64,000 nt of DNA from Streptococcus australis. Its GTDB lineage: Bacteria; Bacillota; Bacilli; Lactobacillales; Streptococcaceae. Position 1 is the stretch's first letter, and each line of letters begins with the position of its first letter. The translations under genes and the position numbers were made by a program. The stretch lies in assembly GCF_015553625.1 (NCBI RefSeq), contig NZ_JADNGY010000002.1:108700-172699 (forward strand), written 5' to 3'. The notes under the pieces were generated by a model. It saw nothing but the letters and a program-made list of their open reading frames with translations, did not search any database and was not told the origin of the DNA. Of this stretch, positions 17,193 to 24,932 are shown piece after piece.

Positions 17193-17921
17193 TTACTCAT
17201 ATTTCACAAAGACTAATTGTTTTTCAGTCGATAACTCAGACTGGTATGCAAAGCCATTAAAGGTTAGCTGCTTCAAGTCTTCAACTGTCGTGACCTGCTT
17301 CTCGAGTAAAGCTGTCACAAAAGCCCCACGCGCTTTCTTAGATATGGTCGAATGAACCTTTAACTGACCATTCTTTTCTTCAAGAAATTTAAAGGTCACC
17401 ATCCGATCTTGAATCTCCTTAGAAAAGACTGTCTCAAACTCACTGGAAAGTAAAGAAATAATGAGGTCTTCATCCTGAAGGGCTTGATCATAGCTGGCCT
17501 TCCAAAAAGCCTTTAAGGATTTCCCCTGGACCTTGAGCTTCATTAGAAAGTCCAAACGATGGGGAGCAATCGTAGCAAGGGCTGGAATCACCCCATAAAG
17601 AGCTGAGGTGATCAAGAGGTGTTCTTTTACGTAAGCTTCTTCTGCTTCTGTCCAGTCTGTCCGGCGGATATTCCGATACATGAGGCCGTCGAAGAGCCTC
17701 AAAGCAGGGTAGGTCGAAGCCGATCCAGACAGGAGCGCCTGAATCCGTTGCTCCTCTTCGCTTGCTCGCTCTTCTGAAATCTTATAGAGAGAGGCTAACT
17801 CTTCTAGAGATAATGCAGCTAAGGCATGAATAACCTCTTGAGTTTCACTCGATACAGGACTCCCAGATCTTTGAGGGGTATCCAGATTCATTTCTTTTGC
17901 GGTTGGAATTAATAGTTTCAT
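17193..17921 (-). CDS. yaaA: YaaA-family peroxide stress protein
   Basis: The 242-residue cytoplasmic protein of the YaaA/DUF328 family starts MKLLIPTAKEMN, the usual family opening. The longer frame (17957) adds residues with no family support. In Escherichia coli YaaA lowers free iron and limits peroxide damage; DNA binding has also been reported. The ATG has no ribosome site and lies only a few bases after a TACAAT box (minus strand, near 17930), so the mRNA may be leaderless. It is followed by its own terminator. Confidence 0.85.
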   Translation of the reverse strand: MKLLIPTAKEMNLDTPQRSGSPVSSETQEVIHALAALSLEELASLYKISEERASEEEQRIQALLSGSASTYPALRLFDGLMYRNIRRTDWTEAEEAYVKEHLLITSALYGVIPALATIAPHRLDFLMKLKVQGKSLKAFWKASYDQALQDEDLIISLLSSEFETVFSKEIQDRMVTFKFLEEKNGQLKVHSTISKKARGAFVTALLEKQVTTVEDLKQLTFNGFAYQSELSTEKQLVFVKYE

Positions 17922-17950
17922 AGTGTTATTGTACCATATTTCATTTTCAC

Positions 17951-17979
17951 TTGACATAAAATCGCCTTCATGCTATCAT
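17951..17979 (+). promoter_or_regulatory. promoter of the DUF1836-hemolysin III pair
   Basis: TTGACA (17951-17956), a 17-bp spacer and TATCAT (17974-17979) lie 40 bp before the TTG start. It is divergent from yaaA. Confidence 0.75.
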
Positions 17980-18019
17980 CTAGTTATCGAAACTAGGTAT
18001 TAAAGAGGTAATAACTATT

Positions 18020-18478
18020 TTGTTTAACTACAACTATCCCAAGTGGGAAGAAATTCCAGAGATCGACCTCTATCTGGACCAAGTCCTCCTCTATGTTAAT
18101 AAAGTCTGTTCGCCTTTTATTACCGAAACAGACAAGGGCTTGACGGCCTCCATGGTTAATAACTATGTCAAACACGGCTACTTGCCAAAACCAGATAAGA
18201 AGAAATACAAAAGACAACAGGTCGCACGCCTCATTGCTATTACAACCTTAAAAACAGTCTTTTCCATCCAGGAGATTGTAGCAACTTTGAATCTCTTGCA
18301 GAAGCAAGCCGATTCCGCAAACCTCTATAATAGTTTTGTAGACTTCCTACACGAGGAAAAAGAACCTTTAGCGCCTATTATCGAATCTGCCTGTCGTACT
18401 GTTCTGCTCTACCAAGAAACCCTATCCTATATCCATGTTCGTTCAGAGGAGGAAAATGAAAGTGAATTATGCCAGTAA
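18020..18478 (+). CDS. DUF1836 protein
   Basis: The 152-residue protein is of the DUF1836 family of Firmicutes. TTG at 18020 is used as start, with AAGAGGTAA 8 nt upstream; no ATG fits. A MerR-like helix-turn-helix is suggested by ASMVNNYVKHGYLP followed by a basic patch (KPDKKKYKRQQVARL) at about residues 45-75, so DNA binding is an inference. The end overlaps the hemolysin III gene by 23 nt, which suggests co-translation. Confidence 0.75.
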   Translation: MFNYNYPKWEEIPEIDLYLDQVLLYVNKVCSPFITETDKGLTASMVNNYVKHGYLPKPDKKKYKRQQVARLIAITTLKTVFSIQEIVATLNLLQKQADSANLYNSFVDFLHEEKEPLAPIIESACRTVLLYQETLSYIHVRSEEENESELCQ

Positions 18479-19109
18479 ACTAAGCAAGCGCCTGTCTTTT
18501 GGAGAGGAAGTCGCAAATAGTGTCACCCATGCAGTCGGTGCCGTTTTGATGCTCTTTCTTCTACCAACTTCTGCCATCTATAGTTATGAAACACACGGAA
18601 CCCTTGCAGCTATCGGGACTTCGATTTTTGTCATCAGTCTCTTTCTCATGTTTCTCTCATCGACCATCTACCATGCCATGGCCTATGACTCTCCTCAGAA
18701 GTACGTCCTTCGAATTATCGATCACTCCATGATCTATATTGCTATTGCAGGAAGCTATACGCCTGTCGTTCTTTCTCTCATGAATAACTGGTTTGGTTAT
18801 GCCATTATTCTGATTCAATGGGGGACGACCATCTTTGGGATTCTCTACAAGATTTTTGCTAAGAAGGTGAATGAAAAATTCAGCCTAGCTCTCTATTTGA
18901 TTATGGGATGGTTGGTGATTTTTATCATTCCTCAGATCATCAGCCAGACAAGTCCAACCTTCTGGGGCTTAATGCTGATGGGGGGCCTATGCTACACAGT
19001 TGGAGCTGGATTTTACGCCAAAAAGAAACCCTATTTCCATATGATTTGGCATCTCTTCATTCTAGCTGCTTCTGCTCTGCAATATATCGCGATTGTGTAC
19101 GTCATGTAA
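18456..19109 (+). CDS. hemolysin III / PAQR-family membrane protein
   Basis: The 217-residue protein has seven predicted transmembrane helices and the family motifs: an N-terminal EEVANSVTHAVGA, SSTIYHAM after helix 2, DHSMIYIAIAGSYTP, and a C-terminal FHMIWHLFI that supplies metal-binding histidines. Start ATG 18456 follows AGAGGAGG; the ATG at 18435 lacks a site. Bacterial members are called hemolysin III from one early report, but a hydrolase or stress role is equally possible. It is co-transcribed with the DUF1836 gene. Confidence 0.9.
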   Translation: MKVNYASKLSKRLSFGEEVANSVTHAVGAVLMLFLLPTSAIYSYETHGTLAAIGTSIFVISLFLMFLSSTIYHAMAYDSPQKYVLRIIDHSMIYIAIAGSYTPVVLSLMNNWFGYAIILIQWGTTIFGILYKIFAKKVNEKFSLALYLIMGWLVIFIIPQIISQTSPTFWGLMLMGGLCYTVGAGFYAKKKPYFHMIWHLFILAASALQYIAIVYVM

Positions 19110-19114
19110 GACAC

Positions 19115-19146
19115 GAGGCTAGGACAAAAGTCCTAGCCTCTTAATT
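19115..19146 (+). terminator. terminator of the hemolysin III gene
   Basis: GAGGCTAGGAC and GTCCTAGCCTC pair perfectly (11 bp) around AAAA and are followed by TTAATTTTCT. The same stem recurs at 21445. Confidence 0.9.
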
Positions 19147-19175
19147 TTCTTTGGATTGTCGAGCAAGTCGCAGTG

Positions 19176-19285
19176 GTTGAGTGGGCTCTACTAGGCTGAT
19201 TTTATCAGCTGTTACAGCCCTACTCAACTGTGCGGAGGTGGGACGACGAAATCGAATTCTAACGAATGACCGATTTCTGTTCCAC
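19176..19285. repeat. two-hairpin intergenic element
   Basis: Hairpin 1 (19176-19228) pairs GTTGAGT with ACTCAAC and holds an inner GGCTGAT/ATCAGCT stem. Hairpin 2 (19238-19285) pairs GTGGGACGACGAAATCG with CGATTTCTGTTCCAC with few mismatches. There is no ORF. I recall similar sequence between genes in other streptococci, so it is probably an interspersed repeat. That recall is not a search result. Confidence 0.5.
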
Positions 19286-19349
19286 TCTCTTTTAGTTGCT
19301 TTTTTACCTCAAATTGACTACAATAAAGAAAAATTGTACGGGGACAGTT

Positions 19350-20618
19350 ATGACGACCAAATACCAAAAGATTATTACAATATTAAAAAACCAGATTGAT
19401 CAGGGGATCCTAAAAACCGGAGACCGCCTGCCTTCTGTTCGCCAACTGGCCAGTCAGTATGCCTGTAGCAAGGACACTGTCCAACGGGCCTTGCTCGAGC
19501 TCAACTATAAAAACTACATCTATGCCAAGCCCCAAAGTGGCTATTATGTCTTGGAGGAAGAGACTGGAAAACATACCGATCTGCCTCTACGCCTCAAGGA
19601 AGATCGCTTCCAGGCCTTTGAAGACTTTCGGACTTGTATCAATGAAACCTTGGTAGGTCGTGACAATTACCTCTTCAACTACTATGAAAAGCAGGAAGGG
19701 CTAGTCGATCTCCGTCAGTCTATTGCCACCCTTCTTCGAGAAGATGCGATATACACCCAGGAGCAACAAATCATTATTACCTCAGGAACCCAGCAGGCCC
19801 TCTACCTCTTAAGCCAGGTTGCCTTTCCCAACCAAAAAGAAGAAATCCTTGTAGAGCAACCAACCTACTACCGCATCAACAAGTTAATTCAGGACCGAGA
19901 CTTGCCATACCAAAGCATCAATCGCTTGCCTCATGGTATTGATTTTGACCAACTGGAAGCTATCTTCAAAACTGGCAAGATCAAATTTTTCTATACCATT
20001 CCGCGTCACCATTACCCGCTAGGAAATAGTTATAGCAAGCAAGAGAAGGAACAGATACTAGCCTTAGCGGACCTCTATGATGTCTACATTGTCGAGGACG
20101 ATTACCTGGGGGATTATGATCCATATTTCTCTCCTAGCTTTCATTACCTGGATGCCTCTGACCGGGTCATCTACATCAAGTCCTTTTCTACCAGCCTCTT
20201 TTCTGCCCTTCGGATCACTTCTATGGTCCTGCCCCAAGCCCTCCTTGCTCCTGTCTTAAAACTAAAAGGAACACTTGACTACGAAAGTAACTTGGTCATG
20301 CAGAAGGCTTTGAGCCTCTATATTGATAATGGCATGTTTGCCAAAAACAAAAGGCTCCTTCACCAACAGCAAGTCATCCAAAAAGAGCAAGCTGCTTCCA
20401 TTCTCCACCACCATTCCCTGTCCATCCCCGCTTGGCCTGTTATTGGAGGAGTCTTGCTAGATTTGAGACAAGTTCCTTCTGTCGCACGACTAAAGCATAG
20501 CGGTCTCCCTCTTCACTTCTTTGAATCAGCCTATATCCAAACTTGTCCCTATGCCTTTGCCCGTATTAATCAGGACAAACTGGAAGATGTATTGGTAAAG
20601 ATCCAAGCTTATCTGTGA
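19350..20618 (+). CDS. MocR/GntR-type regulator with aminotransferase-like domain lacking the PLP lysine
   Basis: The 422-residue protein has an N-terminal GntR winged helix (residues about 1-70, GDRLPSVRQLASQYACSKDT). A fold type I aminotransferase-like domain follows. Start ATG 19350 is the first that begins the GntR domain. In this family the PLP lysine sits in a T/S-F-S-K-S-L motif. Here the motif reads SFSTSLFSALRI, with Thr281 in place of Lys. The ring-binding Asp in IVEDDYLGDY is kept. It may therefore bind PLP weakly, bind another ligand, or act without cofactor. It is monocistronic. Confidence 0.85.
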   Translation: MTTKYQKIITILKNQIDQGILKTGDRLPSVRQLASQYACSKDTVQRALLELNYKNYIYAKPQSGYYVLEEETGKHTDLPLRLKEDRFQAFEDFRTCINETLVGRDNYLFNYYEKQEGLVDLRQSIATLLREDAIYTQEQQIIITSGTQQALYLLSQVAFPNQKEEILVEQPTYYRINKLIQDRDLPYQSINRLPHGIDFDQLEAIFKTGKIKFFYTIPRHHYPLGNSYSKQEKEQILALADLYDVYIVEDDYLGDYDPYFSPSFHYLDASDRVIYIKSFSTSLFSALRITSMVLPQALLAPVLKLKGTLDYESNLVMQKALSLYIDNGMFAKNKRLLHQQQVIQKEQAASILHHHSLSIPAWPVIGGVLLDLRQVPSVARLKHSGLPLHFFESAYIQTCPYAFARINQDKLEDVLVKIQAYL

Positions 20619-20700
20619 TGTATTCTCAGCCGATTATCTCATGATTTATTTTTATATATAAAACTATGTTACGAAAATATTTCATTTATTACAAAAAAAC

Positions 20701-20728
20701 TTGATATCTGTAACAATAGGAGTATAAT
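20701..20728 (+). promoter_or_regulatory. lipoprotein gene promoter
   Basis: TTGATA (20701-20706) and a consensus TATAAT (20723-20728) are separated by 16 bp. AGAGGTGAT at 20746-20754 is the ribosome site. Confidence 0.8.
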
Positions 20729-20757
20729 CTAAGTCAGAAAGATATAGAGGTGATCTT

Positions 20758-21420
20758 ATGAAACGATCTATTATTCGTTGGACTGCAGCCTCTCTTGCGG
20801 CTGCATCACTTGGACTTGCTTTGGGAGGATGTGGCACAAAAACAAAAACTACTGCTTCATCCGAAAAAGCTTCTAGCTCAAAAGTTGAGAAAAAACCAAA
20901 AGCTAGTTTGAACAAGAAAACGACAGTTTCTTCTTCTCAGACAAAAGAAGGGGTCGATTCTTCAAATCAGGGAAGTAGTACACCCGCTTCATCTGAAGCA
21001 AGTAAGGCGGGAGATACCGCTTCAACTAATCAAACTGTCGTTCCTGCAGATCTTGTCGGTACTTGGGTAGGCTCTAGTCCTCAAGCAGATAGCATCAAAA
21101 TGACTGTTGAAGCCAATGGTGATATCACAACTGTTGTGAGCTTTAAAAATGATAGTGAACCAACCCGCACAGCTACCTATACTTCAAAAGCTATTCAAGC
21201 ATCTGGGAATGTTTATTACTGGGATTCAGAAGGACTAAATGGTGCAGATGCACTACTTCCCGGTATTACCGGTTTAGGAGTTGCAAATTTCCGTTTCAAA
21301 CCAGGATTTATCCTAGAGGAAGGACATTATACTCCAATAGCCTTCACTACTGATATCAACACAGATTTTGACTACAATAATTATAGAGATTTCCATTTCT
21401 CATTGACCAAAGAACAATAG
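20758..21420 (+). CDS. predicted lipoprotein with lipocalin-like C-terminal domain
   Basis: The 220-residue exported lipoprotein has a signal peptide ending in the lipobox LALGGC, with Cys25 as the lipidated residue. A low-complexity Ser/Lys/Thr linker runs to about residue 95. The C-terminal domain of about 120 residues starts LVGTWVGSS and is rich in beta strands, as in small bacterial lipocalin-type domains. I do not recognise a specific family or function. It is monocistronic, with its own promoter and terminator. Confidence 0.75.
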   Translation: MKRSIIRWTAASLAAASLGLALGGCGTKTKTTASSEKASSSKVEKKPKASLNKKTTVSSSQTKEGVDSSNQGSSTPASSEASKAGDTASTNQTVVPADLVGTWVGSSPQADSIKMTVEANGDITTVVSFKNDSEPTRTATYTSKAIQASGNVYYWDSEGLNGADALLPGITGLGVANFRFKPGFILEEGHYTPIAFTTDINTDFDYNNYRDFHFSLTKEQ

Positions 21421-21444
21421 GATAGGAAATTCTTAACGATAAAA

Positions 21445-21476
21445 GAGGCTAGGACTTCTGTCCTAGCCTCTTTATA
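21445..21476 (+). terminator. lipoprotein gene terminator
   Basis: GAGGCTAGGAC and GTCCTAGCCTC pair around TTCT and are followed by TTTATATC. The stem is identical to the one at 19115. Confidence 0.9.
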
Positions 21477-21513
21477 TCTTTCATTCACTTTTACTTATGA
21501 GTGGCTTAACCCT

Positions 21514-22173
21514 TTACTTCTTGGTCAAGGACCAGCTCTTTCCTACAAGCTCAAAGAGTAGATCGTCCTCTACTCGTCCATCCAAGGGGATGCTAATCCA
21601 GTATTTCTTGTTCATATGATAGGCTGGATAGAAAGGACGTTCTTCTAAGAGTTGGCTGACATGGTCCAGTTTAAGATTTAGAACCTCAATCTTCCCCTCT
21701 TGCCTCGCATCTAGCTTGGACCAGTCTATCTTGATTAAGACACCAAACCATTTGAGATCTTTTTGATGACGAAAGACACCCGAGTCTGGTGAGCGGTCCC
21801 AGAGGTATTCAATGGGCCGGTCATATTTCTGGCTGATCCAATCCACCAAGCGCTTGGTCTGAGGGTATAGAAAGTCTTTGACAGCAAAACAGGAGCTTCT
21901 GATGTCTTCTAAGACTTGCTGGCAAGCTTCTCTAACTTGACCCACATATTGACCTACCATCTGGTCCATATGCAATTGCACATAGTCATCACCTGTCTCT
22001 TGATCCACCAACCAAAAATGCACTTGCTTACCTTGGACAGTCACATAGAGCTTGAAATCTCCATCTAGGATTAGTTGTTGATAGTGAAACTTCTCTCCCT
22101 GCTTTGAAAATCCATAAGCCAGGGCTTTTTCTTTATCTATACTATATTTCTCAAAATAATCTGGTAAAAACAC
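21514..22173 (-). CDS. MmcQ/YjbR-like protein
   Basis: The 219-residue protein has a C-terminal MmcQ/YjbR domain (about residues 105-219; PAYHMNKKYWISIPLDG is typical). The N-terminal half is of unknown type. GTG at 22173 is chosen because AAAGGAG lies 7 nt upstream; the longer frame from 22203 has no ribosome site. YjbR proteins have a CyaY-like fold and are proposed to bind DNA; their role is unsettled. It lies upstream of nothing obvious on its strand and is probably monocistronic. Confidence 0.7.
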   Translation of the reverse strand: MFLPDYFEKYSIDKEKALAYGFSKQGEKFHYQQLILDGDFKLYVTVQGKQVHFWLVDQETGDDYVQLHMDQMVGQYVGQVREACQQVLEDIRSSCFAVKDFLYPQTKRLVDWISQKYDRPIEYLWDRSPDSGVFRHQKDLKWFGVLIKIDWSKLDARQEGKIEVLNLKLDHVSQLLEERPFYPAYHMNKKYWISIPLDGRVEDDLLFELVGKSWSLTKK

Positions 22174-22249
22174 TGGTCTACTCCTTTTCCTCCAGTATAC
22201 CAAAAAGAAGCAAAAAATGAGCTGAGAATGGTTCTCAACTCATATGGAT

Positions 22250-22885
22250 TTAAAAGACAACGCGAGTTCCATGAACCTGATCCACCCCCGGAACATCAAG
22301 GAAAAGCTGTCGATTCTCCAAAGAGATACCACCACCTGCCAAGATTTCCAACTGGCCATCCGCTAGGTCTGCATACTCTTCATACCGTTTCAAACGTTGG
22401 TCTAAATCGGTATCTGGACTTCCAGCTCTCGTTAATAGTCGCGTCACGCCCTCTTTCTTCATCCATTCAATCGTCGACGCTTGATCTTCTAAAGGAATCT
22501 GGTCAAATGCCATATGCATGGTCAACTCGAAGCCTTGACTGGCTTCGATGAAACCCAGCATGGCGGCTTTATCCAGCTGATTGTCTGCAGTTAAGACCCC
22601 AATAGCCAAGCCATCAACACCCAAGTCACGAGCAACTTTCCAGTCTTCTAACATGATGTCTAGCTCTTGCTTAGAATAAACGAAGTCTCCACCTCGCGGA
22701 CGGATCATGACGATAACCTTGGCCTGATAGTCTTTAGCAATCCTAACAGCTTCTTTAATCACCGCATAGCTTGGAGTCGTACCTCCAACCGCTAAGTTAT
22801 CACATAATTCTACACGACGTGCTCCTGCTTGAAAAGCCTTCTCTAACAGAGTTATGTTCTCTGCACAAAATTCATATAGTGGCAT
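22250..22885 (-). CDS. cutC: CutC-family protein
   Basis: The 211-residue TIM-barrel protein carries the family signatures EFCAENI near the start, GARRVELCDNLAVGGTTPS and IRPRGGDFVYS. It was first linked to copper tolerance in Escherichia coli; copper binding has been reported for an enterococcal homologue, and the exact role is debated. The length is usual for streptococci. The start codon lies about 20 bp after a short pyrimidine-rich stretch, with AGGGAGATTTAGG upstream as ribosome site. Confidence 0.9.
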   Translation of the reverse strand: MPLYEFCAENITLLEKAFQAGARRVELCDNLAVGGTTPSYAVIKEAVRIAKDYQAKVIVMIRPRGGDFVYSKQELDIMLEDWKVARDLGVDGLAIGVLTADNQLDKAAMLGFIEASQGFELTMHMAFDQIPLEDQASTIEWMKKEGVTRLLTRAGSPDTDLDQRLKRYEEYADLADGQLEILAGGGISLENRQLFLDVPGVDQVHGTRVVF

Positions 22886-22994
22886 CCTAAATCTCCCTGT
22901 ATTTGAAATCGGTTTCTTGTTCTACCTTACTCTTTTTTAAAGGCTTTGTCAATTAGAAAAACCATCGGCCTCATCAGAAACCAATGGTTGATTC

Positions 22995-23597
22995 TTAATA
23001 AGAAATTGGAACAATAATTTGTAGAAGCATGTTCCCTTTTTCGACCTTGGCAGAATGGATTTGATACCCACTTGTCGGCAAGGTCAGTTGAATGTGATTC
23101 CCTGTCATAGTAGCTCCTGTTCCCTCTTGGTTAACTTTTTCTGCAATCTTTGAAGCGACCAAGCTACGTGGAATCGGCAGATGACCTAGTCGAGCCCGTT
23201 CTAAGTTCAAGGTCAATTGCTGATCCGTCACACTCGTTGTAAAGTCCATACTCACCATGGTTTCAACCGGTCCTAATTCAATTGGAACTTGAACATTGAC
23301 ATACTCTCCATTCATAGAGACCGCTGTATTGAGTATAGTTTCATCCGTCATTTCCCCTGCCGTGGATTTAATAACTTGGCGCAATTGAGGAGAATTTAGT
23401 TGAAGCTCTGTTTGGAGCCCAGAAGCTGTCACGTTTGCTGTAGAGAGGCCTTCTTGAGCCAGGTCTACTAGGGATGTATTCACTGTCACATTTTTAAATT
23501 GCTCTTGAGTCGAAACCTTTGCCGGTATCAAGAAAACTGCTAAGACTATCACTAAGAGGAAAGTCAGTCCAATGAGTCGTTTAATCCATTTCCACAT
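22995..23597 (-). CDS. membrane-anchored extracytoplasmic protein
   Basis: The 200-residue protein has one N-terminal transmembrane helix (residues about 7-25) after a short basic start and a predominantly beta-strand outer part. The general plan resembles the YpmS/DUF2140 group, but I cannot confirm the family. ATG 23597 follows AAAGAGGTGACC; the longer frame to 23666 was not chosen. No function is inferred. It lies next to the butA remnant, in the last piece of ordinary chromosome before the island. Confidence 0.65.
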   Translation of the reverse strand: MWKWIKRLIGLTFLLVIVLAVFLIPAKVSTQEQFKNVTVNTSLVDLAQEGLSTANVTASGLQTELQLNSPQLRQVIKSTAGEMTDETILNTAVSMNGEYVNVQVPIELGPVETMVSMDFTTSVTDQQLTLNLERARLGHLPIPRSLVASKIAEKVNQEGTGATMTGNHIQLTLPTSGYQIHSAKVEKGNMLLQIIVPISY

Positions 23598-23736
23598 ATG
23601 GTCACCTCTTTTCAATTTTATAAATAAGAGAAATCTTCTCTTCAATAAAGGTCCATTCTTTTTCAAAATATGACTTCTATTCTACCCTAATTTCTAAAAA
23701 AAAGCGACTCGAAGGAGCATAATCTAAATAAGAAAA

Positions 23737-23760
23737 GAGGCTGGACAAGGTCCCAACCTC
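23737..23760 (-). terminator. terminator beyond the acetoin reductase remnant
   Basis: GAGGTTGGGAC and GTCCAGCCTC pair with one mismatch and a G-U pair, followed by TTTTCTTATTT on the minus strand. It is the intact terminator of a gene whose 5' part is gone. Confidence 0.8.
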
Positions 23761-23770
23761 TTGCTTTATC

Positions 23771-23965
23771 TTAATGGAATTGCATTCCACCATCCACGAT
23801 GATGGTTTGTCCTGTAATGTAGTTTGAATCAGGACCAGCAAGGAAGCTAACCGCTGCAGCGACATCCTCTGGTTCAGAAAGACGTTTCAAAGTGATATCT
23901 TTCGCGAAGGTTTGCATACCCCATTCGTCGTCTTTACCTGCGTTCTTACCAACTTCATGAGCAAC
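23771..23965 (-). pseudogene. butA: 3' remnant of acetoin (diacetyl) reductase
   Basis: About 64 codons remain, reading AHEVGKNAGKDDEWG, then LKRLSEPEDVAAAVSFLAG, then GQTIIVDGGMQFH and a stop. This is the C-terminus of the short-chain (S)-acetoin-forming diacetyl reductase, normally about 254 residues. The catalytic Ser-Tyr-Lys and the NAD-binding part are missing. Homology ends near 23965, and sequence of a different type, leading into the cob island, begins. The stop codon and terminator are kept. It is a non-functional leftover, likely produced when the island was acquired. Confidence 0.85.
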
Positions 23966-24096
23966 ATTGAATTAAATAAGATAACTGCTGAATAACTGGT
24001 AGTTTTTATGACAAAATTCCTCGTGTATATATACTTTGAGGATTATTTCGTGCTACACTAATCATAAGAAAATCAAACAATAAGCTGATCAGAATA

Positions 24097-24204
24097 ATGA
24101 AAGAATTCACGGATCAATTGAATAACTTACCTAAGCCAGTTCAATATGTAATTGCTATCATTATTTTCTTTTTAGCTTTCTACCTAACCTATAGCTTGTT
24201 CTAA
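24097..24204 (+). CDS. possible 35-residue membrane peptide
   Basis: The ORF starts MKEFTDQLNNLPKPVQ and then has one hydrophobic helix (about residues 17-35, VIAIIIFFLAFYLTY). It stands free between the butA remnant and the first island gene and is followed by a terminator-like hairpin on its own strand. No strong ribosome site is seen. I do not recognise the family; translation is plausible but unproven. Confidence 0.4.
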   Translation: MKEFTDQLNNLPKPVQYVIAIIIFFLAFYLTYSLF

Positions 24205-24236
24205 GAAATGGAAAGTAACAATACTCATTAAAACAG

Positions 24237-24262
24237 CACCCTGGATTTATCCAGAGTGTATT
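24237..24262. terminator. hairpin at the left end of the cob island
   Basis: CACCCTGGA and TCCAGAGTG pair with one mismatch around TTTA and are flanked by T-rich sequence on the right and A-rich on the left. It can end the small ORF on the plus strand and the long minus-strand operon. Confidence 0.65.
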
Positions 24263-24311
24263 TTATGTTCTAATTGCAATCAGAATAATTACATACTATA
24301 GTCATTAATAA

Positions 24312-24893
24312 CTAACTATCTCTTTCTTCATTTTCTCTGATTTTCTTGATGATGCTTCCCATCTGAACACCACCATCTTTATAGTTTCTATAATAACGGC
24401 CAGCGCCATCTCCAATATAGCTGATCGGTGAGAAAGTATCGCTCTTGAAGCTACCATCTTCGTCAATCAAGTCTTCTTCTACTTCACGACGGGTTACTCG
24501 AGCGATAATATTGGTCAATGCTCCGCATTCTACAAATTCAACAACTTGGCATTCAATGGAAACTGGACAAGCCGTCACCATTGGGGCGTCTACTGTCTCC
24601 CCAATTGTATAATCTAGACCTGTAAGAGCAAACTTGTCCTTGCGGCTATTAAAACCAGCAATTTCAACCTCTGTTAAGAGCTCCTCGGTAGGGATATTCA
24701 CGGTGAAGGAACCGTGTTTTTTAATTTCTGTGACGGCATTCCCTTTCGTTCTCATAGCGACCACCATCATACTTCCCAGAGTATAGGCTGAGCTAGAGGT
24801 CGAAATATTATAGCCATGTACCTCATCCTTGTATCCTAAGAAAAATATAGGAAATCCAAAATATAATTTACGTGTTTCGAATGTTTGTTTCAC
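24312..24893 (-). CDS. flavin reductase-like (FMN-binding split barrel) protein
   Basis: The 193-residue protein has the flavin-reductase/flavoredoxin split-barrel pattern (STSSSAYTLGSMMVVAMRTKG, KHGSFTVNIP, CQVVEFVECG). GTG at 24893 is the start, with AAAGGAG 6 nt upstream. It would bind FMN and move electrons. Being the last gene of the cob/transport block, it might serve cobalt or flavin reduction before corrinoid adenosylation, but that is only suggested by position. Confidence 0.75.
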   Translation of the reverse strand: MKQTFETRKLYFGFPIFFLGYKDEVHGYNISTSSSAYTLGSMMVVAMRTKGNAVTEIKKHGSFTVNIPTEELLTEVEIAGFNSRKDKFALTGLDYTIGETVDAPMVTACPVSIECQVVEFVECGALTNIIARVTRREVEEDLIDEDGSFKSDTFSPISYIGDGAGRYYRNYKDGGVQMGSIIKKIRENEERDS

Positions 24894-24932
24894 ACATTTC
24901 TCCTTTTTATTGCTTCTTGTTTCCTTGGAAGA

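Noticed and set aside
23677..23865. 62-codon minus-strand frame beyond the membrane-anchored protein gene
   Set aside because: It runs out of frame across the butA remnant and its terminator.
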